DNA from: Bromus sterilis
Lineage: Eukaryota; Streptophyta; Magnoliopsida; Poales; Poaceae
Length of the DNA: 64,000 nucleotides
Assembly (NCBI GenBank): GCA_950022295.1
Contig: OX465598.1
Span: 63,658,001-63,722,000, forward strand
Direction of reading: 5' to 3'
Position numbers and translations under genes: made by a program
Shown: piece after piece, positions 22,986 to 34,922 of the stretch
Position numbering within the stretch: position 1 is the first letter of the stretch
Layout: every line of letters begins with the position of its first letter
Notes under the pieces: model-generated
What the model was told of the DNA's origin: nothing
Seen by the model: the letters and a program-made list of their open reading frames with translations, nothing else
Database searches by the model: none

Positions 22986-24963
22986 TATTGGAATTGGTGC
23001 CCTAGAGACAATAATAAAGGTATATTTTATTATATGGGCCAATTCATGTTCTTGATAATCGTCTATATAAATCATGCTTGACTGTATTAGAGGAAACATA
23101 ATGCATTGTGTGAAATATAGACACCATGGTCCCTAGTATGTCTCTATACTAGTTCACTAAGTGAGTGATGGTTATTGTTTCCATAACCATAGAGACTGTG
23201 TTCTCTCATTAGTGGAGCTCATGTTATTCTGGAGGGAATAATCTGACGGACATACCCAAATACTAAAGCGAAGCAATTGATCGTGTCACATAAGTTCTGA
23301 TTGCGTAGCTTTATCCGTTGGACGTCTTTTTAGTTCCTTTGACCATGAGATCATGTAACTCTCGGGTACCGGAAAGGGGGCGTTGCTCGCTGCAAACGTT
23401 ACTCGTAAATGGGTAATTATAAAGTTATCTTGTGCATTCCCCGAAGGTACCTTGTAGGCTTATATGTGTTCAAGAGTAGGACTTGTCCATCCAAGTGACG
23501 GATAGATATTCTCTGGGCCCATCTCAGTAACGTTCACTCAATCGCTTGCAAGCACGTCACCGGGTCACAAGAGAGTGAATTGTTACGATGAGAAAAGAGA
23601 ACTTACCGGTAACGAGATTGAACAAGGTACGACGGTACTGACGATCTATATCTCGGGTAAGTAACATATCGCAGGACATGGGAGTTATATATCGACGGTC
23701 ATTGTGGTTCGTGAGATGATCAGGTTGATCATCCGATAAACGATCTGAGTAGCACAGACGTTTCCAGAGTCTCCCTACTACGCGTGACTATGTGAATAGT
23801 CACAGATGACATTGTTTACCGGACCCGTAGGGTAACACACTTAAGGCAGTACGACACTTTGGGTATGAGAGAAAAGATACGTGCAATTATTGTTCAGAGA
23901 AAGATCGGAGTCTCGGTTGACTTCGAGAGTATCACGGATGGATTCGGAATAGCGGAAAACCCATAAGTTCATATATTGGAAGGTTTCGGAAAGTTTCGGA
24001 TAAAACCGGGAAAAGTCCGGAAAGTTCTAGAAGGGGTGGGGCCGGGCCCCACCGGGCGAACCGCACTGGGTCGGGCCGCGCCCTAGCTGGCCGGCCGGCC
24101 GAGTCAGTGGGGAGGGAGGCCCTCTTCCCTCCTAGCCGAGTTGGGGAGGGAGAGGACTCCCTCCCTTCCGGTGTGTTCCTTTTGGCTTCCAAATTGGGAA
24201 CTAGGAGTTTGAGTTCGGGCGTTATACGGGTTCCTTTTTGGAATCCGTTAGGCCAAGGGCTGCGCGGACGCCTATATAAACGAGACCCCGGGGGCAAGTT
24301 GAGACACAACAACCAACACACAGTCCCGACCCGCCGCGCCGCCGCACCCCGCCGCCGGCCGCCCGCCGCCGGCAACCGCCGCCGCCGCGCCGCCGCCGTG
24401 CTCGCGCCACCGCCGGGTACCGCCGTCCTCCGTGCCTCCTTGTGCCTTCGCTCTCCTACGTTGGTGGGTCGGGAGCCCGGGGATTAGGTCTCCATCATAC
24501 TCCTCCGGGATCACGTCATCTTGACGGTGATCGCCGGAATCTCGCCGAAACCCTAGTTCCGGGATTTTCTCCGAAGGACCGTCCGGGCGAAGCCCTGCCG
24601 GAATTGCACAAGGTTCATCGTCCACCCGCCGGGACGTTGAACGGATCTCTCTACTTCGCCGTGTATCCGCTGGAACGGAGAAGCGCCGACGTCGTCACGC
24701 TGTACGTGTGTAACACTCTCGGAGGCGTTACACTTGTGGCGCTTGATCTTCTCGCGGATCGCAAAGACTGAACGGATCGTGATCGGACTTCGTCGACACC
24801 CTCCTTCGAGCTTCCGCTACTGATTTGCAACGGTATGTAAATCAAGTTATGCATGTTTGCATATTCATGTTTCGTTGCATGCATCCCATAGATAGATCTT
24901 GGCTAGGGTTTATTCGTTGTTGCGTAGGAATTTTTTTTGTTTTCCTTGCTGCGAATCCCAACA
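22986..24963 (+). repeat. LTR C3 (right)
   Basis: This 1,978-bp LTR starts TATTGG (the terminal TG has become TA) and ends ...CCCAACA at 24963, followed by the GGAGA duplication. TATATAAA lies at 24273-24280. The GC-rich leader at about 24325-24420 differs in length from C1 and C2. Confidence 0.92.
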
Positions 24964-24968
24964 GGAGA

Positions 24969-26673
24969 CCTGCACAACACAACCAAATTACTTTGCCCCA
25001 ACTGGACAGTGAGGTTGTCAATCCCACTAGCCTTGCTGAAAACAAAGGATTAATTGTATCGAATGGAAGTAGATTGTTTGCAGTAAAGGAAACAGTAAAT
25101 CAGGAAGCAATAGATTATATAGCAATAATAAAGAGAAGGACCGGGGTCCACAGTTCACTCGAGGTGTCCTCCATAAAGACAATAAGGTGTTGGGTAAACA
25201 AATTACAGTTGGGCAATTGACAATTGAGAAGGCACACAAAGATGCAAATACAAGACAATATGAATACTATGAGATTGATTGGGCATTACAACAAAGATCA
25301 GAGACCGCCATCCAACTGCATCTGTGACTAAATGGTCCACTCACAGAGATATCATCCGAACAAACCATGAGTATTAAGCTGTAAACAACAAACTATTGCA
25401 TTAAGTAAAGTGTGTGAAGTAGACAGTAGAACCACCCCTATTTGGGCAGAGCACCATCTTGTTCTCCCTAGTGGCAACAACACATCAACATCCTTAGTCG
25501 TTTATGTCGCTCGAGCCCAGGCTTACTGGAGGCATGAACCCACTATCTAGCATAAATACTCCCTCTTGGAGTTGAAAGCAACTACTTGGCTAGAGCAACC
25601 ACTAACAACGGAGAGCATGCAAGATCACAATAACATCAAAGAGACTCAAGATCTATATCCAACTTGAACAAAGTACTCAATAACTAGTCATATCCCAGCA
25701 AACCAACACAAGTAACATTACATAAAGATGATCTTGATCATGTAAGGCAGCTCACAAGATTCATACATGAAGCACAATAATAAGATGATCTCAATCATGT
25801 AGGCAGCTCATGAGATTCATACAATAGAGAGAACAACCATCTAGCTACTGCCATGAACCCGCAGTCCTATGGTGAACTACTCACACATCACTCTGGAGGC
25901 TGGCATGGTGATGAAGAAGGCCTTCGGTGACGATTCCCCTCTCCGGCAGGGTGCCGGGAAGAGCTTCAGATCCCCCCGAGCTAGAGACTTTACTTCGTTC
26001 TGATTTGCATCTTTGGATCATCTTCCAACCTAGTTGATTATGTGATCTCGGAATTGGATAATTGACTATGGGTAAGAGATGCTAACTACTGACTTATCCT
26101 AACTTCTCTTCTAGCCTAGTTGGATTTGGCGATCTCGGATCGGAAATTTGACTATGGTGACGAAGACTAACATTTCCAGCTAACTCCTAACTTCTTAACT
26201 CCTGGTCATAGATGGGTATTGTGGTCTCGGGATCGGTGATACCTAACTATGGGATGGAGTTCAACTTGTCACCATTCTTGCTGCTGTTATCACTAAGCCT
26301 TGTTCCCTAACACAAATGAAAGTTGAAGTTAAAGTTCATCCACTAACCTGTCGCCTAACCCATGCTAACTTCATCTTACTGTTGTCTGAACTTTATTATT
26401 TTCTGTATTTCTCTCTGTTTTGTTTGACTCATTCTGGAATTTTGGTTGCTAGGTTCTTTAGCAAGATAGAAACTTTCAGTTCTCTCTCAACAGCAAATTC
26501 AGTTTCATTCACTTACAACATTCAGTAATGTTTCGAATCTATCTTATTCATACACCTTGGTATGCTTAATATTCAAATACTTTTGAGTGCTCTTATATTG
26601 ATCCATGTTGATGACCTAATTTTTTTTTGTTCCTTTACTTGAGGACAAGCAAAGATTTAAGTGTGGGGGTTTG
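24969..26673. mobile_element. Decayed Gypsy-like internal sequence (host of array C)
   Basis: It continues 11223-11345 once array C is removed. No gag or pol motif survives. At 26030-26255 three loosely repeated modules each pair a GATCTCGG-like motif with GACTATGG. Near 26638-26673 the phrase TTGAGGACAAGCAAAGATTTAAGTG precedes a GGGGG run, resembling the purine-rich 3' end of grass Gypsy elements on the plus strand. Other parts suggest minus-strand TE sequence, so this is probably a composite. Confidence 0.45.
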
Positions 26674-27690
26674 ATCATTGTCATACTCATACTAATTTTG
26701 GACCATATTACAGTACAAATACTCTCTCTTTTGAAGTTAACTAGTGTTGACTAGTGCTATTTTACTCAAATTGCATATACTTTACATATTTGAACCACTT
26801 TACTGGCCAAGCTTTAATCATTGCAGATAAATATGCCAAGTCACTCGATTCTACACGTTGGCCCATCAAACCATGAGAAGAAACCGTGCGCCAGGAACAA
26901 AAGAAGTTAAGGGGCAAATTGAAAAAGTTCCAAACCGACCAGAGATAAAGATGAGGGAGGACAGTGCAGCGCAACACACAGAGAGCTCACGCGAACCATA
27001 CCACGCGCTCGCCAACCACTCCACCGAGCCATGGCGACGAGATCTGAGATCCACCGAGCCGCCGCCAGATGATCTTCCTCAACCCCGATGCTCTTCTTCC
27101 TCAGCCTCCACCGCTTCCTCTACCTCAACCTCACCTGCTGATCGCCCACGTCGAAGCGTTGTTCAACTTGGTCCAGAGAGATAGAACTGCAACCATAAAT
27201 CGTCGGTTACTTCTGATCCTCCCATGTTCTTCTCGATCCCGTGACCTCTGATTGTGGCTACTATGATCCTAAAACCATTGCAGTTAACCTCGTTGTGCTA
27301 GAGTGTTAACTTCCGTTCTAATTGTCGTTAACTCGAAGTGTCGTTGTTCGTGTCTGTTGCTATTTTACTTTTGTTCATCCTCTATATTTGAGTGACAAGG
27401 CTTTCTGTAACGAGTAGATCTGATAGACTGTCTCCATGTGGAGAACACGATAACACTACTATATTTGACACCGATCAGTTATGACTCTCAGAATGTTTCG
27501 CTACAGCTTTGTGTCTCCCCTTGTTGGCATGGGCACACGATTGTCCTTGAGATATTCCTTTTGCTATAGACGCTGAGATTGAAAGATTACTGGGTTGTGC
27601 TTTGATGGGTTGTGTGTATTTTCTTCACGGGTGTGTCTTACACGGGCGCAACGTGTGCCGTGAAAATCATGCTAGTTCCTTTAAAGAGCT
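26674..27690 (+). repeat. Possible Gypsy 3' LTR remnant
   Basis: It follows the purine-rich tract ending at about 26673 and begins TTGATCATTG. A C-rich, leader-like section lies at about 27040-27180. The far end and a target duplication were not found, so the extent is approximate. Confidence 0.3.
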
Positions 27691-27960
27691 AAGCACTCTC
27701 AGTTCTTCCCATTTTTCTCTAGCCTAGCAAAGGCCTAGAGCAAGTCAAGCTGTACCTTAGCCGCAGTAGGAAGCCCATCCTGAAGGGACCTCTTGTACAC
27801 CGCCCGTTAGCAGCGTGTACGGAGGCGCCGCCCGCGCCGGTCTAAGTTGGGTCATGGCCCACGTAAGGCTTCTCCTTTTTTCTTTTTTCTTTTTCGTTTT
27901 ACCTTTTTATTTATTTTTACTGTTACTTCTTTTCTGCATTTTAATAGTTATTTATAAAGA

Positions 27961-28212
27961 TCAGAACATTTAATAAATTTGAACATATTTAAATGTGAAC
28001 TATTTTATATCTCAACCATTTTAAGTCTGAACCATTTTAAATTTGAACTTTTTTTAAATGTGAATAATTTTAATTTTGAATCATTTTTAAGTGTGAACCA
28101 TTTTAAATTTGAATATTTAAGCTTGAACCATTTTTGAGTGTGAATTTTTTAATTTTGAACCATTTTATATTTGATTTTTTTTAATTGTGAGCCATTTTAA
28201 TTTGAACCCTTT
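27961..28212. repeat. AT-rich degenerate array, GAACCATTTTAAATTT orientation
   Basis: About a dozen imperfect units of 16-22 bp built around TTTGAACCATTTTAA occur in succession. Such arrays are common inside grass DNA transposons. GC-rich blocks with GGGCTGCGGCCCAAC-type palindromes lie nearby (about 28358-28400). Confidence 0.6.
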
Positions 28213-28689
28213 CAAAAAAATCATGATTTTAAAGAAGTTCAAAAAACGGAAAATGAAAAATAAAAACCAAGAAACCAAGGGAAACCTGAGAAAGCCGAAA
28301 GAGAAAATCGGAAAAACCGAAGAAAATGATAACGAAAGAAAAACCATAACCCAAGCAAAGTGGGCTGCGGCCCAACATCGCCCAAAGTGGTCCACGCGAG
28401 CGGCGCGACGGATCCCGTAGCGGGCGACATATAGGCCCGTAGAGATGCAGTAGGCGGTAGAACTGGACAAATCCTATTTACCGACCAGGTCGGTGCCCCT
28501 CCCCCGCGCCGCAGACCCCTTGTCTCCCTAGCGCATAGTTAGGCCGGCCCATGAGCGTGTGTTTTCTTATTTTTTCTGTCTGTTATTATTTTTCCTGTTT
28601 CTGTTTCCTTTTTCTATCTTCCTTTTTCTTCTTTCGTCTTTCAGTTTTTCTTTCATTTTTTGTGTTTCAGTTTTTTTTTTAAATTCAGA

Positions 28690-28993
28690 TTTTAAAAAAA
28701 GTTTCAAAATCTAAAATGTTAAAAATTAAAATGGTTCACATATATAATGATCCAAATTCAGAATGGTTCAAATAAATTGTTTAAAATCGAAATGTTTCAA
28801 ATTCAAAACATTCAAATTCAACATCGTTCAAATTTAAACAGGTTCATATCAAAAATGATTCAAATTTAAAATGGTTGAAACGTAAAATGGTTTAATTAAA
28901 AATGGTTTAAATTTAATATGATTCAAATTTAGAAGTGTTCATTTTTAAATATGCTCATATTTAAAAGTATTCATTTTAAAATGGTTCAAATTT
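28690..28993. repeat. AT-rich degenerate array, inverted orientation
   Basis: The units are AAAATGGTTCAAATTT-like, the reverse complement of the array at 27961-28212. The pair may represent two arms of one DNA transposon, but no terminal repeats or duplication were identified. Confidence 0.55.
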
Positions 28994-29219
28994 TGTATCT
29001 ACAGAATTTTCCTGGAAGTAAGCACAAGAAAATAAACGCGAAGCGAACGCACGTACGTGTGGAAAACGTGTGTGCGTGTCGAATGTACCAGACCGAGCAT
29101 GAACATGGGCCAGGCCTGGGTGTGCGGCGCATGTGGCAAAAAGGAGGTCCCGTAGAAGTGCTACAAAGGCCGGAATGACATGGCCAAAATTGCACGGGCC
29201 TGGCTTGCGAGTTTGCGAC

Positions 29220-29920
29220 CCTTATGTATCTTCATTTGATGCAACCAGGAAGTGATTCCCGGCTTTTCCGACAAGCTCCTGTGGTGGGAGACGGTGGAGG
29301 ATGCGGGGAAGAAAAGATCCCGCCTAAATAAGCTCGTTTGTCCGCCAGATCTGGTGGATTTCGGTGTCGATGGCGGCGCTGCTTCTTCAGTTCTTCTTGT
29401 TCCTCTTGGTCAAGGTGGTTAAGATGCGGGAGGTACTGGCGGTAGCTGCTGCTCGAGGTCGATGCTGAAGCAGGGGAGAAGCGCTGCTTCTCTTGGGAGC
29501 GCCCCAACGCCGGCGAAGGCGACACCGACGTATCTTCTGGCCTCAAGGTGGCCCCTCCCTCCTCTCGCGTCGGCTTCGGTGTTCACCGGCCGGCGCCTGA
29601 TGGTCTTCAACCTCCACGCGCGTGTGTCGCAACGGAGGCCTTGGCTTGCTACGCAGCGAGCTCCCCTCTCTCTGCCCCAAGTGGCTTCGTTCCCAGCGAC
29701 GGCGAGAGCGACTGCGCGACGGCCGGCAAGAGCGGTGGTCATGGAGCTGTCCTTGATTGCTTCTTCCAAATTTCTGTTGGGGACCTTTGTGCTAAAAGTA
29801 GGGACTTGGATGTAATTTTCATTTTCTTTCAGTCTCTTTCTGCAAGGTGTTTTGCCACCGACGATGACAATGAATGAAATGCTTCTGGGACCTTCGGGCC
29901 CCTTCCCCTGTTAAAAAAAA
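29220..29920 (+). mobile_element. Probable non-LTR retroposon tail with poly(A)
   Basis: GC-rich sequence passes into a T-rich 3' section and ends in an eight-A run (29913-29920) after ...GGGCCCCTTCCCCTGTT. This resembles 3' ends of grass non-LTR retroposons. The 5' boundary and a target duplication were not found. Open frames here overlap on both strands and carry no endonuclease or RT motif, so they are not called as genes. Confidence 0.4.
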
Positions 29921-30374
29921 TGTTGGGACCATATGCTCTCTTTTACCTGAAAATATATTTTGAGTTGCTAAAAAAATTTAATGAAAATTTTCTAGTGTAC
30001 ATCTCAATATTCTATGTGTGCACGTGAAGTTTCAATGAAAACCGATTTTTTCTGTAGCCTATGTAAAAAAGACAAATAAAATATCTCATGGTAGGCTTTT
30101 TAGCACCTAATTTTTGTCAATTTTACGTTGGTCAAAACAAAAGTTGGATTTTCGTGGAACGACTTTGTGCACGTAGAGCGAGTCGAGGTGAACACATGAA
30201 ACTTTTTCGCATAATTTTGTAACATTTCAAAATGCGTTTAAAATTCATTTCTAATAAAGGGAGCATCTACTCCCAGGTGAAAAAAAAAATCCGCGGGTGC
30301 TCATATATATCGCCTAAGCGATGCTCTGTTGGGCCGTGGCCCAGTAGGGCATTCATTTTTTCTCTTTTCTTAAA
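29921..30374. other. Unassigned AT-rich sequence
   Basis: No gene or bounded element is visible. A GC-rich palindromic patch (GGGCCGTGGCCC, about 30330-30341) precedes the third AT-rich array. Confidence 0.35.
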
Positions 30375-30690
30375 TTTATAAATAATTCAAATTTAAGTAC
30401 GTTCAGATTTGAAATCCTTTCAAATTCGAAAAAATGTTCAAAAATAAAAATTGTGTAAAATCGAATATTGTTCAAAATAAAAAATTATTCAAATTAGAAA
30501 TTGTTCAAAATCAATTTTTTTCAAAATCGAAAATTATCAAATTCAAAATTGTTTCGAATTTAAAAGTTGTTCAGATTCAAAAAATGAAAATTGTTGAAAT
30601 TTGAGTCGAAATTAAAAATTAATTGAAATAAAATTGTCCAAATTCGAAAATTGTTCGAATTATAAAATTGTTTACTTTGAAAAATCTGAA
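30375..30690. repeat. AT-rich degenerate array, ATTGTTCAAAAT type
   Basis: Repeated imperfect units such as AAATTGTTCAAAATCG occur here, related in style to the arrays at 27961 and 28690. They end about 165 bp before the TATA motif of the DUF1618 gene. Confidence 0.55.
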
Positions 30691-30855
30691 AAAACAAACA
30701 GAGAGAAAAAACGCAAAAACCAGAAGAAACACCGAAAAGCAGTAAAAACAGCGAAACCCGAAGAAACAGAACAACGAAAAAAAAGGAAAAACCGTCGAAA
30801 CCGCGGCCCAGGCGGCTATTCGCGTGAGAGACGCGCACAGCCCATCGCTCTGAGC

Positions 30856-30864
30856 TATATATAT
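30856..30864 (+). promoter_or_regulatory. TATA box of the DUF1618 gene
   Basis: TATATATAT lies 111 bp upstream of the ATG at 30975, and a C-rich stretch follows it as expected for a grass 5' UTR. The promoter directly abuts transposon-derived AT-rich sequence. Confidence 0.6.
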
Positions 30865-30974
30865 GGTTTTTCCCTACCTCTCTTTTACCGGCCGCCGCTG
30901 CGCTAACCATAGCCCCCAAATTCCATTCGTCCCCCATTTCTTCTCCGATTGGATCGTCTATTGATCTGGTCGCC

Positions 30975-33900
30975 ATGTCCTCCACCTCCAGCTCCCTGTT
31001 GAGCCCCCCTCCCCTCCCCGAGTGCGAGGGCCAAGACGCCCCAAGTTGGGTCCTCCTTGACATCTGCGGCTATATCGCCCAGTCGCCCGGCGGCACTTTC
31101 GCCACGGGCACCACTAGCACCGGCAAAACCATCCAAGTAGCCTTCTCCGTCGCCCGCCCGCCCAATGTCTCCCACTTCTGTGTTCTCTGTCCCGACCTTG
31201 CAGACGCTGATTTCGATTGGTCGCCCATGGTCATCAGCGCGGAGGCCGACCTCATCCTATTCCGCATCTGGGTCAGCCGATATGCACGGTTAAATATGCT
31301 TCACTACGACTACTTCCTCTACAAGGCGCATCCTCAGGGCCCATCGCTGAAACTTCTTCCGAACCCGGACAGGAATATCTTCCTCGACAACGAGGTCGCC
31401 CTTGTGCGCTGCAGCGACGGTGAGTATGTCATCGCAGCTCTCAGTAACAAGTACTGCAAGATGCCGCTCAAGGAGAACGGCACACTCAAGGAGCCGCTGA
31501 TGTTCAAGCTTTGCCTGTACCGCTCCTCCAAACCCACCGAGGGGTGGAACTCCAAGTTGTTGTCTGTGGCCAAGCCACTGAGGGACACGGTGTGCCCGGT
31601 GGAGGAGACAGAGCGGTACCACCGTACAACGAAGGTGATCACGCTTGGAAGCCCGAATGGCACGGTTGGCTGGGTTGATCTTTGGCGTGGTATCCTTGTC
31701 TGCAATGTGCTTGAGGAAAATCCCGTGCTCCATGACTTACCGCTGCCCCTGCCAGGGAGGGGTAACTGGGAGTTCTACCACAACGGCTGCCCGTTCATAT
31801 TCCGGGATATCACCGTCAGCCTAACCAAAGACTGCATCAAGTACATCGAGCTGCAAAATGATCTGCCAAGAAAGGTGGTGACTTGTCCACCTGATTCCTA
31901 CCTGGACTGGTTCCAACAAAAGCAATGCCATGAAGTCCGCAGTAACCGTGATGGCTGGAAGGCCACAACATGGAGCATGCCGATCCCCATTGGTTCATGG
32001 AAGGACTGGAGCCCTGGCTGCACTGCCAATGTTGATGAAATCGTTGTAGAGCCAATGTATTCTAAGCTGCTGCCGAGGCCGCCTGGCAGTATCAGTGTGC
32101 CCTCTGGCGCAACATTACTGCCACTCACCACTGCTTTCCCTACAATGAGTCTGGATGATGATGTTGTCTATCTGTTGTCCACGGCTGGCGATATGGACGT
32201 AGTGATTTCTGTTGACTTGAGGAAGAAGACGCTGCGAGGAGTGGGCAAGCTTTCGGCCGGGAAACACTTCAGTTCTCTGCGGAACTGCACCACTGAGATC
32301 TCCAAATATCTCAATCTCAATACAGTTGCAGGTAACTTTGCTTCACTGGTACTTGCTTTTCTGTGTTACTATCTCGGAATTTGCTTACCAGTCTGATGTC
32401 ATATCTTTTCTTCCTAAAGTATGGTGATTATACAGTGAAGTTTGTGAGTGAGGGCTAATGCTCTGGAAACTTTTGTAAATTGATAGTGCCCCTTATTAAT
32501 TTGGGAATGGCTCGGTCCTAGGGTCTTGGGAGTATTCTTTGGTTTATTATGGTCTGAGTGACCAACTTCAGATGATAGTAGACTTTAAGAGGAAATTCAT
32601 AGAATGATATGTGATTCCCTATTTGACCCTGCAATTTTTTTTTCTTCCCTATTTGACACTAGGTGCAAATTTGTTTCTTAATATGGCACTCATGTGCACT
32701 GTGAGCACTGACGTTGTTAGATAGTGACCTGAATAGAAGCTTTTGCCCCTGGTACATTAAGTGGCCAAACATTTTTATCGGACAAGCAGGTGATATATGT
32801 GGTAATGGTTAAATGACCAAATGAACAACCGTGCAACAAAGTGTAATGTAGTTGACAGAGAATGAACAATGGTGTAACTAACAGGTGGTCTAAATCTTGT
32901 ATGTTGTGAATCAACTTACATGCAGAATATGTTTACAAGCAATCAGTAGTCTACATGTTTTACCAGTTATGCTATGAATCTGGTCAAACGATGAGCATGG
33001 AAGCAGAACCAATAAGGCAATAACACAATGCAAATGCAACATAGGCTACCAGGATCTGAGAAACAGATGGGGCAAGAAAAAACACAGACCATGGTGGCCA
33101 TTGTTGATGTGCTGGTCCTCCGAGTCTCCTTGTAGCACTCCAGGTCTTTCGCTACATCAGCCGCACCTCCATGATGTACTCTTTCAGAATTAGGCCGTGC
33201 CAGAATCATTCCATCACCCAACTAGGTGACGTGAAGAAACGGGAATAGATGGAACTGCAGAGATTGGGTTAAAGGCTTGTGGCTTGTAGTTGTTCCTTCT
33301 CTTAGTTGCTGCATCTCCAATTTCCTTCATCAGCCACACAATGCTGGCCCTCAGCCGCCGTGCCTGTGCCTGCGTCGTCATTCTGAGCCCCGCATTGTCC
33401 GACCTATGCAGCCACATCTTGCTCACTCATAGCCCATTGGCCTCGTGCCGCCGCATACCGTAAGGCCAGCACGCTGCGTCGCCTCCGTGTCTGGTCAAGG
33501 ACAGGGACGATATGAGAGACAGCGATGAGAGGTTGTGTTCAGTCTATTTTTTCCAGCGTTGCATAGCAACAAAGGGAGGGGTATTTGGTTAATGGAGAAA
33601 AAACTGACGGCATAGTGTAACAGAGTAGATGGTGATGTCATATTAAGGATAAAAATTAAGACCCAGTGTCCAGTAGGGATGATTTTTTTGGCAGAGTCAA
33701 ATAGGGAAGCTCATTTTCATCTAATGTCAAATAAGATTTTTTTCTAGACTTAATTGGATAGTCTCAGACGATGTGTGTAATGGGAGGTAGTAATTATAGT
33801 TATATTCTATATTTATGCTGTTGTGGCATATGAGCTGGTAAAACAATTCTTAGGTCTTGAGGCCATAGTAAGGCAATGAGACAGTGAATTATGTTGCCTT

Positions 33901-34844
33901 TATGTAGCGGTCATTCATCTAGCAGAACAGACAAACTGGTGATGGTGGGATGTCGTCAGAAAAACCCTGACATCATATTTTGAACTGATACTGTTTGCGA
34001 AGTAAATGTCAAATTCTGGTTCAAAGTTATAAAGGCAAAGGATATGCATCTAAGTGTACTAGTTTTTAGAACTGTTCGCTTGTAGCCAAATGTAGTTCTG
34101 TACTCCCTCCGTCCCAAAATGTAAGGCATGTAAGCTTTGTCAAAAGTCAACACCTTCTAAGTTTTACCAAATTTATATACAAAACGTATAAGCATCTACA
34201 ATACAAAAATAATATCAATAGATTCACCATAAAGTACGTATTCTCAATGTATCCATTAAATGTTGTAGATTTTCATATTCTTGTGTGTAAACTTCGTCAA
34301 ACTTAAAAGACGTTGATTTTTGACTAAGCTTATATGCCTTACATTTTGAAACGGAGGGAGTATTTTTTATGATACTACAGTGCCATTTGAGGCAAATTTT
34401 CCTTAGATTCCATTTTAGACTGCTGTCAACATCCCTGAACTTTATTCGGTAATATCCAAAAAAATATCTGGTTTCATCATAAAAATGTTATTATTAGATT
34501 TGTCATATAATGTGAATCTGTGATTGACATCTTAATAAATAAAATAACTGTCATGTTTATTATGAAATTTATAGAACAACAAACAGGGGTATGCATAAGC
34601 TACTGGACCAAAACCAAGCTGAAGAACAACTGGTCGGGTGGTGTTTTTCAACCATTATTATTGCTCAAAGTTTTGTTGCCGTTTTGTACTATACTATAGA
34701 GTACATCATACATGGTTCATTGAACAGAAAGTATTATTCTTGATGCACGGCATTTTGTGAAATCATTAGCTATTTTATTTTGTAGGCAAAAGAGAAGAGG
34801 AAAAACAAGGCAACCAGTTAAATGAAGCAAATAAAGAAGCATGA
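30975..34844 (+). CDS. DUF1618 domain protein, two exons
   Basis: The ATG at 30975 lies in GCCATGTCC context and opens an uninterrupted frame. The protein shows the hallmarks of the grass-expanded DUF1618 family: an N-terminal WVLLD..GY...TSTGKTIQVAF segment (residues 25-56), HFCVLCP (67-73), and the core GWVDLWRGILVC (232-243) followed by N..EENPVL. The molecular function of the family is not established. Exon 1 should end at 32331, where GCAG|GTAACT gives a donor. TTTTGTAG at 34778-34785 gives an acceptor, and exon 2 (34786-34844) continues in frame to TGA, for 471 residues with a charged tail (KREEEKQG...). If the intron is retained, the frame stops at 32396 after 473 residues. The splice model is inferred; the domain call is more secure. 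Confidence 0.82.
32613..33710. mobile_element. Probable Mutator-like non-autonomous element in the intron
   Basis: The left end reads TTCCCTATTTGACCCTGC and the right end is its near complement (GCAGAGTCAAATAGGGAA). Divergent similarity continues inward for roughly 100 bp. No clean target duplication was found, so the ends are approximate. The interior includes a 70-codon minus-strand frame (33214-33426) of unknown meaning. The terminal motif is shared with the element at 36201-37116. Confidence 0.5.
34103..34360. mobile_element. Stowaway MITE (Tc1/Mariner type) in the intron
   Basis: The element has terminal CTCCCTCCGTCCCAAAATG and its complement ending ...GAAACGGAGGGAG. TA flanks both sides (34101-34102 and 34361-34362). 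At 258 bp it is non-coding, typical of grass Stowaway elements. Confidence 0.92.
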
Positions 34845-34922
34845 ATGGTGGCGTCATTTTCAGATGGGAGGAGCTTTTAAACGTGTGACGACGAGGGTTA
34901 AGATTGGACGCTGATGCACAAA

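Larger units (their letters stand above)
11346..24963 (+). mobile_element. Tandem Copia array C: LTR-internal-LTR-internal-LTR
   Basis: Three LTRs (11346-13279, 16740-18738, 22986-24963) alternate with two internal regions (13280-16739 and 18739-22985), all plus strand. The 5-bp sequence GGAGA occurs immediately outside both ends (11341-11345 and 24964-24968), and no duplication brackets the middle LTR. The array therefore behaves as one insertion that gained a second unit, most simply by unequal recombination between LTRs of sister copies. A Met-tRNA primer site follows the middle LTR. Purine-rich tracts precede the middle and right LTRs. No intact gag or pol is present. Confidence 0.9.
32332..34785 (+). 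other. Intron of the DUF1618 gene
   Basis: This 2,454-bp intron has GT...AG ends. It contains a Mutator-like element (about 32613-33710) and a Stowaway MITE (34103-34360), which account for more than half its length. The remaining sequence is AT-rich with no further ORF of note. Confidence 0.6.

Noticed and set aside
29419..29877. Overlapping ORFs of 104-117 codons on both strands
   Set aside because: They are open because of GC-rich composition in the probable retroposon tail; no endonuclease, RT or other motif is visible.
33214..33426. 70-codon minus-strand ORF inside the intron element
   Set aside because: No recognisable domain, and it sits inside a non-autonomous transposon; kept only as a note there.
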